Shown here: in pieces, positions 58,829 to 64,000 of the stretch | How the letters are laid out: every line of letters begins with the position of its first letter | Numbering within the stretch: position 1 is the stretch's first letter | Origin: Rhodospirillales bacterium | GTDB lineage: Bacteria; Pseudomonadota; Alphaproteobacteria; Micavibrionales; Micavibrionaceae | DNA: 64,000 nucleotides | Direction: 5' to 3' | Assembly: GCA_020638175.1 (NCBI GenBank) | Contig: JACKJA010000002.1 | Location: 1,364,001-1,428,000 of the forward strand | Made by a program: the position numbers and the translations under genes | The notes under the pieces: model-generated | Told to the model about the DNA's origin: nothing | Database searches by the model: none | What the model saw: only the letters and a program-made list of their open reading frames with translations

Positions 58829-59395
58829 TCAGAATTCACTACTATAATCGTCCTGCCCCTTACCCGTGGGAGAATCAGGGTTCCGATCGAAATAGCGGGA
58901 ACACGCATCGACCAGCGCTTGCAGAAGCTCACTGCCGTTTGCGCCGCCATCCCCGGTAATCCGCCCATGGATAATCGCACGGATCGTCGTTTGGAAAGCT
59001 TCGATAATCTCCAGAATATCTTCGTCCAGCTCATCGATAACTTCCAGAAAACGAATAAGGTGATCGGCAATTTTTGTAACCAACGGAAAATGAAACATGG
59101 AACCGTTGGCCTTAAGCTGCATCGTCGGATAGAGAATTAAAGCGATAGCGCCTTCATTGTCACCGGTTTTTGTTCCTTCACGGTGGGCGGCAATCCCTTT
59201 CTTGATCTTGTCGAGATAAATGTCGGCCAGAGGCGCAAAATCAAGCGTATGATTTTCAAGCAAAGCCTGCGCCTTGTCGATGATCTCATCGGCCAGTCCG
59301 CCGCTGCCGACTTTTTCCTTCAGGATGTTCGGCGGCATAATAAATTCGGCTTTACGCCGGGGTTCGCGGCTAAAATAAGACTGCGGGTCTGTCAC
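58829..59395 (-). CDS. Hypothetical cytosolic protein paired with a response regulator
   Basis: 188 residues, helical and acidic, no membrane helix. Recognisable blocks are DEIIDKAQALLENHTLDFAPLADIYLDKI, then a central LKANGSMFHFPLVTKIADHLIRFLEVI and a polar tail. I do not recognise a family. Its start is 32 bases after the stop of the response regulator on the same strand, so the pair is probably one operon and it may be a phosphotransfer or output partner. Confidence 0.7.
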   Translation of the reverse strand: MTDPQSYFSREPRRKAEFIMPPNILKEKVGSGGLADEIIDKAQALLENHTLDFAPLADIYLDKIKKGIAAHREGTKTGDNEGAIALILYPTMQLKANGSMFHFPLVTKIADHLIRFLEVIDELDEDILEIIEAFQTTIRAIIHGRITGDGGANGSELLQALVDACSRYFDRNPDSPTGKGQDDYSSEF

Positions 59396-59427
59396 ACGTT
59401 TACTCCTGTAATATAATTAAAACCGGC

Positions 59428-60060
59428 CTAGTCGTCGCCTTCTGCCCTGTCGACCAGGTCCAGATCAAACTTGTCACCTTTGGATAGCCCGGCATCCTGC
59501 CTGATTTTTTTCAGGGACGCCGCACCTTCTTTTTTCTGTGATTCAATTTTCTTACGGGTCTTTGTATCCATGAAATCAGCTTCCCGGCGGAAGGGACCAA
59601 TATAGCTTTGCTCCAGCTTCCGGCGCCGGTCCGGCCCGAAAAAATCTTCTGATCGGACAAATTGCCGGGGCCGCTCAATCACCTGCACAATCCGGCGATA
59701 CAAATCTTTGGCCGTAAACGGTTTAACAAGAAACTCGGTCACGCCGGAATCACGGGCTTGTATAACGCGCCGCCTTTCACTGAAGCCCGTCATCAGGATA
59801 ATCGGAACATACCGGTTAGGACCGGTCAGGTCATTACGAACGAGGCGTGTAAAAGAAATACCGTCAACCGGCTGCATCATCCAGTCGGCAATGATGATGT
59901 CAGGCCTGTGCTTTCGGTACATCTGCAAGCCTTCTTCACCATTATGCGCCGTCACCACGTTACCGACGCCAAAGGTCAGCAACAAAGATTTGGCTATTTC
60001 CATCATCGGCAAGTTGTCTTCTACAACCAACACCGTAATTCTGTACAGTTGATAAGCCAT
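59428..60060 (-). CDS. CheY-like response regulator with C-terminal extension
   Basis: 210 residues. The receiver domain covers about residues 8-130. The acidic pair is in LVVEDN, the phospho-acceptor Asp in DIIIADWMMQPVDG, Thr in IILMTGF and the Lys in FLVKPFTAKDLY. The C-terminal extension (about 80 residues) is charged with no HTH or known output domain. It is likely a signalling adaptor that passes phosphate to the adjacent unknown protein. Confidence 0.9.
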   Translation of the reverse strand: MAYQLYRITVLVVEDNLPMMEIAKSLLLTFGVGNVVTAHNGEEGLQMYRKHRPDIIIADWMMQPVDGISFTRLVRNDLTGPNRYVPIILMTGFSERRRVIQARDSGVTEFLVKPFTAKDLYRRIVQVIERPRQFVRSEDFFGPDRRRKLEQSYIGPFRREADFMDTKTRKKIESQKKEGAASLKKIRQDAGLSKGDKFDLDLVDRAEGDD

Positions 60061-60295
60061 AACAAATACTGGTTAAACCTGTTCTCTCTGGATACAAGAT
60101 TTTTTTATTATTATTCTATAATTATACATGTCTTTTTGTTGAAAAAAACTTAATATTTTCAATTAGCAAAACACCGCCGGCCGCACAAAAAAGTGATGCG
60201 AAAATGTGTTCAGGCTTGCGGTTTTCCTGAAAATCCGGCATTTTGAGCGCCGGGTTTAACACAATAAAATCTAAAGACACACAGGAATATATAAA

Positions 60296-61048
60296 ATGGC
60301 CGGTCACTCCAAATGGGCAAACATCCAGCACCGCAAAGGCAAGCAGGATAAAATCCGCGCAAAGATCTTTTCCAAGCTGGCACGGGAAATCACCGTGGCC
60401 GCGAAAATGGGCGGCGGCGATCCGGACATGAACCCGCGCCTGCGCCTGGCAGTTGCGACGGCCCGCGGCCAATCCATGCCGAAAAACAACATCGAAAATG
60501 CCATCCAGAAGGGGGTCGGCGGCGGCGAAGGCGACGATTACGTCGAAATCCGTTATGAAGGCTATGGTCCCGGCGGCGTAGCCGTCATTGTAGAAGCCCT
60601 GACCGACAATAAAAACCGGACAGCCGGGGATGTGCGCTCGATCTTCTCCAAATCCGGAGGGAACCTTGGCGAAAGCGGCTCTGTCGGCTTTATGTTTGAC
60701 CGGGTAGGGCAAATCATTTACCCGTCTGACAAGGCCGATGGCGACACCATGTTTGAGGCCGCCGTCGAAGCTGGCGCCAACGATTGTGAGAGCGGTGACG
60801 AAATCCACGAAATCACCTGTGACCCCGATGACTTTGCCGCCGTCCGTGAGGCGCTGGTTGCCAAATTTGACGAACCGGAACGCTCAGGCCTCGTCTGGCA
60901 GCCCAACGTCATGGCTGAAGTCAACGAAGAACAAGCCTCCTCGGTCCTGAAACTGATTGATGCGCTCGAAGATCACGACGACGTCCAGAGCGTCACAACC
61001 AATTTCGATGTCAGCGACGAAATCATGGAAAAACTGATGAGCGTTTGA
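60296..61048 (+). CDS. yebC: YebC/PmpR family regulatory protein
   Basis: 250 residues starting with AGHSKWANIQHRKGKQD, the family hallmark, with RAKIFSKLAREITVAAKMGGGDP and later SIFSKSGGNLGESGSVGFMF. YebC/TACO1 proteins relieve ribosome pausing and some regulate transcription. It lies upstream of ruvCAB, as in many proteobacteria, with a 178-base gap holding a palindromic repeat. Confidence 0.95.
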   Translation: MAGHSKWANIQHRKGKQDKIRAKIFSKLAREITVAAKMGGGDPDMNPRLRLAVATARGQSMPKNNIENAIQKGVGGGEGDDYVEIRYEGYGPGGVAVIVEALTDNKNRTAGDVRSIFSKSGGNLGESGSVGFMFDRVGQIIYPSDKADGDTMFEAAVEAGANDCESGDEIHEITCDPDDFAAVREALVAKFDEPERSGLVWQPNVMAEVNEEQASSVLKLIDALEDHDDVQSVTTNFDVSDEIMEKLMSV

Positions 61049-61145
61049 TATCTGCAGCAGCGAAAAATTTGTTCTTGTTCTGTTCCGATAATCTGTTATC
61101 CTGATTCTGGCCGTTGTCTTTGTCCGCATGTACGGGACAAACGAT

Positions 61146-61216
61146 TGTCATCCTGAGGGAGCGAAGCGAACCGAAGGATCTTTTATCGCAGATTCTTCGC
61201 TTCGTTCAGAATGACA
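61146..61216. repeat. Intergenic palindromic repeat, copy B
   Basis: TGTCATCCTGAGGGAGCGAAGCG... and ...GATTCTTCGCTTCGTTCAGAATGACA are paired ends of the same family as 12762-12836. It ends ten bases before the ruvC ATG, so it forms a stem just before the ribosome site. Confidence 0.85.
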
Positions 61217-61226
61217 GGTCTTATTG

Positions 61227-61742
61227 ATGTTTATCTTAGGCATAGATCCGGGATTGCAAAAAACAGGGTGGGGGATTATCGAATCCCACGGCTCGGCTTT
61301 GAAATTCATCGCCTCCGGTTTGATTAAAACGACAAAAGAGCTGCCTTTATCCGCCCGGCTGGCACAACTTGATGACGGCCTTGCCAAAGTCCTGAAGGGT
61401 TGGAATCCGGACACAGCCGCCGTCGAGGAAACCTTCGTCAATAAAAACCCGGCTTCGACCTTAAAGCTGGGACAGGCGCGGGGCGTTTGTTTGCTCGCCC
61501 CGGCCCGCACGGGACTGATCGTCCATGAATACGCGACCAACCTCGTCAAAAAATCAATCGTCGGCAACGGCCATGCCTCCAAAGACCAGATGGGCATGAT
61601 GATCCGTACCCTATTACCGGCCAGCGGCACTGTCAGCGAAGATGAGGCCGACGCGCTGGCCGTGGCCATTTGCCATGCCCATTTTTCTCAAACGGCTGTC
61701 ATTCTGAGCGAAGCGAAGAATCTCGTGAATGATGGAAAATAG
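61227..61742 (+). CDS. ruvC: Crossover junction endodeoxyribonuclease RuvC
   Basis: A Holliday-junction resolvase with the RNase H-like fold. The first acidic residue is in LGIDPGLQKTGWGII, then VEETFVNKNPASTLKLGQARGV and SEDEADALAVAICHAHFS with the catalytic Asp pair. The ATG at 61227 is preferred (a TTG lies one codon earlier). The last 15 residues (TAVILSEAKNLVNDGK) come from repeat copy C, so the native end has been extended. First gene of ruvCAB. Confidence 0.95.
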   Translation: MFILGIDPGLQKTGWGIIESHGSALKFIASGLIKTTKELPLSARLAQLDDGLAKVLKGWNPDTAAVEETFVNKNPASTLKLGQARGVCLLAPARTGLIVHEYATNLVKKSIVGNGHASKDQMGMMIRTLLPASGTVSEDEADALAVAICHAHFSQTAVILSEAKNLVNDGK

Positions 61743-61767
61743 ATCCTTCACTTCGCTCAGGATGACA
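61697..61767. repeat. Intergenic palindromic repeat, copy C (inverted orientation)
   Basis: TGTCATTCTGAGCGAAGCGAAG... and ...CTTCGCTCAGGATGACA, the reverse orientation of copies A, B and D. It overlaps the ruvC 3' end by 46 bases and encodes that protein's C-terminus and stop. Confidence 0.85.
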
Positions 61768-61781
61768 AGATAGGATAGAAC

Positions 61782-62405
61782 ATGATTGCAAAATTATCCG
61801 GCATACTCGACAGCATCGCGCAAAACACCTTGATCCTCGATGTGAACGGGGTGGGGTATCTCGTCCATGCCAGCGCCCGCACCCTGGCACAGGCCGGGCA
61901 GACGGGTGATCCGCTCTCGCTGCTGATCGAAACCATCGTCCGTGAAGATGCTTTTAATCTCTATGGCTTCCGTGACGCCGCCGAACAGGAATGGTTTCGC
62001 CTGCTGACCTCGGTGCAGGGCGTCGGAGCCAAGGCCGCGCTCGCAATCCTGAGTGTCTCGCCGCCCGACCAGCTGGGTTTTGCCATCACCGCCGGTGATA
62101 AAACCGTGCTGACCCGCGCCGATGGTGTCGGGCCAAAACTTGCCTTGCGGATTTTGACGGAGCTAAAGGACAAAGCCACAAAGATTGATCTGAGTCCGAC
62201 CCCTGCCAAAGGGAAAGTCGCCGCCCAACCCGACGCGCCCGCCAATATTGCTAATATCGACAATGACGCGGTCTCGGCTCTCATAAATCTCGGCTATGGC
62301 CGCAGCGATGCGTATCAGGCCGTACTACAGGCTAAACAAAAAGCTAACGACAATGATGACCTGCAAACCTTAATTCGCCTGGCTTTAAAGGAATTGTCAT
62401 CCTGA
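61782..62405 (+). CDS. ruvA: Holliday junction DNA helicase subunit RuvA
   Basis: 207 residues that bind four-way junctions as a tetramer. The N-terminal OB-fold starts MIAKLSGILDSIAQNTLILDVNGVGYLVH. HhH motifs are in LTSVQGVGAKAALAILS and RADGVGPKLALRILTELKDK. A C-terminal domain III binds RuvB (DAVSALINLGYGRSDAYQAV). The last residues and stop codon are in repeat copy D. Confidence 0.96.
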   Translation: MIAKLSGILDSIAQNTLILDVNGVGYLVHASARTLAQAGQTGDPLSLLIETIVREDAFNLYGFRDAAEQEWFRLLTSVQGVGAKAALAILSVSPPDQLGFAITAGDKTVLTRADGVGPKLALRILTELKDKATKIDLSPTPAKGKVAAQPDAPANIANIDNDAVSALINLGYGRSDAYQAVLQAKQKANDNDDLQTLIRLALKELSS

Positions 62406-62451
62406 GCGTCAGCGAAGGATCTTTAGATTCTTCACTTCGTTCAGAATGACA
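62395..62451. repeat. Intergenic palindromic repeat, copy D
   Basis: TGTCATCCTGAGCGTCAGCGAAGG... and ...CTTCGTTCAGAATGACA. It overlaps the ruvA end by 11 bases. The shortest copy, 57 bases. Confidence 0.85.
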
Positions 62452-62502
62452 CGGCATTTTACAATAAAACCCTTGGTGCCTTGATGCCTTGGTGGTTAAA
62501 TA

Positions 62503-63546
62503 ATGGACATGACCCAACCGATTCAAAAAAACCCGGACCTCGAACGCGAGCAACTAGAAACCGACGGCGATGCGGACAGCGCCCTGCGTCCTCAAAAACT
62601 CTCTGATTTCACAGGTCAGAAAGCCGTTTGTGATAACCTGCGGGTCTTTGTCGAGGCCGCCAAATCCCGCGGCGATGCCATGGATCACGTCTTGCTGTTT
62701 GGGCCACCGGGACTGGGTAAGACCACGCTGGCGCAAATTGTTGCCAGGGAACTCGGCGTGGGGTTTCGCGCAACTTCCGGTCCCGTCATTGCCAAGGCTG
62801 GTGATCTGGCCGCGATCCTGACCAACCTCCAGCCCCATGACGTGCTGTTTATTGACGAAATCCACCGTCTAAGCCCGGCTGTGGAGGAAATTCTCTACCC
62901 GGCGATGGAGGATTTTAAACTCGACCTGATTATCGGGGAGGGGCCGGCCGCTCGCTCGGTCCAGATTGACCTGCCGCCCTTTACGCTGGTCGGCGCCACA
63001 ACGCGCTCCGGCCTGTTGACCGGTCCGCTACGCGACCGGTTTGGTATACCGCTCCGCCTGGAATTCTACAGCCCGGACGAATTGACCCTGATCGTGCGCC
63101 GTTCCGCCGCTTTGCTGGACATGAATTTGACGGAGGAGGGCGCCCACGAAATCGCCCGTCGCAGCCGGGGCACCCCGCGGATTGCCGGGCGCCTGACCCG
63201 TCGGGTCCGCGATTTTGCCCATGCCCACGGGAACACAGAGATTACCGCCGCGGCCGCAGACGCTGCCCTGCAACGCCTTGATGTCGACGGATCGGGACTC
63301 GATGCCATGGACCGCCGCTATTTATCGGCTATCGCTGAAAATTACAATGGCGGCCCGGTCGGTATCGACACCATGGCCGCGGTTTTATCCGAACAACGCG
63401 ACGTCATCGAAGACGTCATCGAACCTTATCTGTTACAGCAAGGCTTGCTCCAGCGCACACCGCGCGGACGGATGCTAACGGAAAAAGCTTACCGGCACCT
63501 TGGTTTGCCCGTGCGCCCAACCTTACAAACGGACATGCTGGATTAA
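62503..63546 (+). CDS. ruvB: Holliday junction DNA helicase RuvB
   Basis: A hexameric AAA+ motor of 347 residues. Walker A is GPPGLGKTTLAQIVA, Walker B is DVLFIDEIHRLSPAVEE, sensor 1 is GATTRSGLLTGPLRDRFG and the arginine finger region is RSRGTPRIAGRLTRRVRDF. The winged-helix end is YLLQQGLLQRTPRGRML. The ATG at 62503 follows GGTGG. Confidence 0.97.
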   Translation: MDMTQPIQKNPDLEREQLETDGDADSALRPQKLSDFTGQKAVCDNLRVFVEAAKSRGDAMDHVLLFGPPGLGKTTLAQIVARELGVGFRATSGPVIAKAGDLAAILTNLQPHDVLFIDEIHRLSPAVEEILYPAMEDFKLDLIIGEGPAARSVQIDLPPFTLVGATTRSGLLTGPLRDRFGIPLRLEFYSPDELTLIVRRSAALLDMNLTEEGAHEIARRSRGTPRIAGRLTRRVRDFAHAHGNTEITAAAADAALQRLDVDGSGLDAMDRRYLSAIAENYNGGPVGIDTMAAVLSEQRDVIEDVIEPYLLQQGLLQRTPRGRMLTEKAYRHLGLPVRPTLQTDMLD

Positions 63547-63568
63547 ATATAAAAACAAGGGAGTAAAC

Positions 63569-63793
63569 ATGAAAACGACAACATTACTGTTTTGTGCCGC
63601 GGCGACGCTTCCGGCAGGCTTTATACATTCCTCACCTCTTTTATCAACTGCCGGGATGTCTTCTTCACAGGTTCCTCCTGAGCCACCCAAGCCCTTCATC
63701 CCGGTAAGAGCCACATTGAACCGGGATCAACGATGGGAATCGATTGGCAAGAAAAGCAAATCGGGCAAAGGCCGACATCTTCACATAAGCTAG
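63569..63793 (+). CDS. Small secreted basic protein, unknown
   Basis: 74 residues from the ATG at 63569, which has AAGGGAG upstream. A signal peptide (TTTLLFCAAATLPAGFIHS) is followed by a short proline-rich and then basic tail (RWESIGKKSKSGKGRHLHIS). It lies between ruvB and ybgC, before the expected tol-pal genes. Family unknown. Confidence 0.6.
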   Translation: MKTTTLLFCAAATLPAGFIHSSPLLSTAGMSSSQVPPEPPKPFIPVRATLNRDQRWESIGKKSKSGKGRHLHIS

Positions 63794-63802
63794 GTCAGAG
63801 CG

Positions 63803-64000
63803 TTGAAACACGAGATATCATTCCGCGCCTATTACGAAGACACCGACGCCGGCGGCGTGGTGTACCACGCCAATTACCTGAAGTTTTGTGAACGGGGCCG
63901 GACTGAATTCCTGCACGCAATCGGCCACACCAACGCGACCTTGCGCGAGCAAACCGGCGTTATTTTTGTTGTCCGGCATATTGATGCGCACTATCTGAAA
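63803..64000 (+). CDS. ybgC: Acyl-CoA thioesterase YbgC (partial, 5' part)
   Basis: The frame starts at a TTG at 63803 and is cut by the window end after 66 codons. YYEDTDAGGVVYHANYLKFCERGRTEFL is the hotdog-fold thioesterase signature with the catalytic Asp, and IFVVRHIDAHYLK follows. YbgC usually heads the tolQRAB-pal operon, which is expected beyond 64000. Confidence 0.93.
   Translation, partial: MKHEISFRAYYEDTDAGGVVYHANYLKFCERGRTEFLHAIGHTNATLREQTGVIFVVRHIDAHYLK

Noticed and set aside
61146..62451. CRISPR array from the closely spaced repeats near ruvCA
   Set aside because: The copies are palindromic, differ in length and orientation, and are separated by genes rather than by regular spacers.

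Overview
The window is a chromosomal stretch of an alphaproteobacterium. Evidence for this includes the order miaB - phoH - ybeY - corC - lnt - HTH regulator - metK - trmB, the rimP - nusA - infB - rbfA - truB - rpsO group, PopZ, a ZauP/ZapA pair, a mitochondrial-type complex I accessory subunit (NDUFS4 family), an ECF sigma factor with an NrsF-type anti-sigma, and a 6S RNA directly before 5-formyl-THF cyclo-ligase. A Micavibrio- or Rhodospirillales-like lineage is a reasonable guess, but the sequence does not fix the genus.

Layout. 1-4.5 kb: fabI, a small unknown gene, folB, a glycerophosphodiesterase and pnp. 4.8-12.2 kb: gpmA, then the minus-strand transcription/translation operon rimP-nusA-infB-rbfA-truB-rpsO, with a terminator hairpin just before rimP. 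12.3-22 kb: NfeD and SPFH membrane-quality proteins, then the minus-strand RNA-modification and envelope cluster from miaB down to trmB. 22-37.8 kb: dehydrogenase, AGCS symporter, a very large two-TM coiled-coil protein of TipN-like architecture, HAD phosphatase, patatin, MsbA, two CBS proteins next to a NhaD/ArsB-type permease, DUF192, tRNA-Pro, ECF/NrsF, NDUFS4-like protein and tRNA-Arg. 38-40.4 kb: a candidate small RNA, a sulfurtransferase and a glycosyltransferase.

40.6-45.55 kb is a compact integrative island in the 3' end of tRNA-Asn. It has a P4-type integrase, an AlpA-type regulator, a duplicated tRNA-Asn 3' end (att sites) and an identical 23-bp direct repeat just inside each end. 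Its cargo is the most interesting part of the window. It comprises a short reverse transcriptase (YVDD), a small hydrophobic protein overlapping its start, a candidate structured RNA upstream that begins where a predicted promoter would start transcription and is framed by a 9-bp inverted repeat (retron-like layout), and a second, very strongly structured element downstream closed by a roughly 20-bp stem. The RT lacks a recognisable retron, group II intron or DGR signature, so this may be an undescribed RT/ncRNA defence-type system.

45.5-64 kb returns to core genes: tRNA-Asn, tRNA-Cys, pcm, tolC, popZ, rpmE, epmA, a stand-alone membrane-anchored EndoU-like nuclease, fba, gap, a deoxyribosyltransferase-like gene, tkt, zauP/zapA, rocD, 6S RNA, 5-FCL, a YmdB-like phosphodiesterase, a response regulator with a partner of unknown function, yebC, ruvCAB, a small secreted protein and the start of ybgC. 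Two families of intergenic palindromic repeats occur. One of them supplies the last codons of both ruvC and ruvA.
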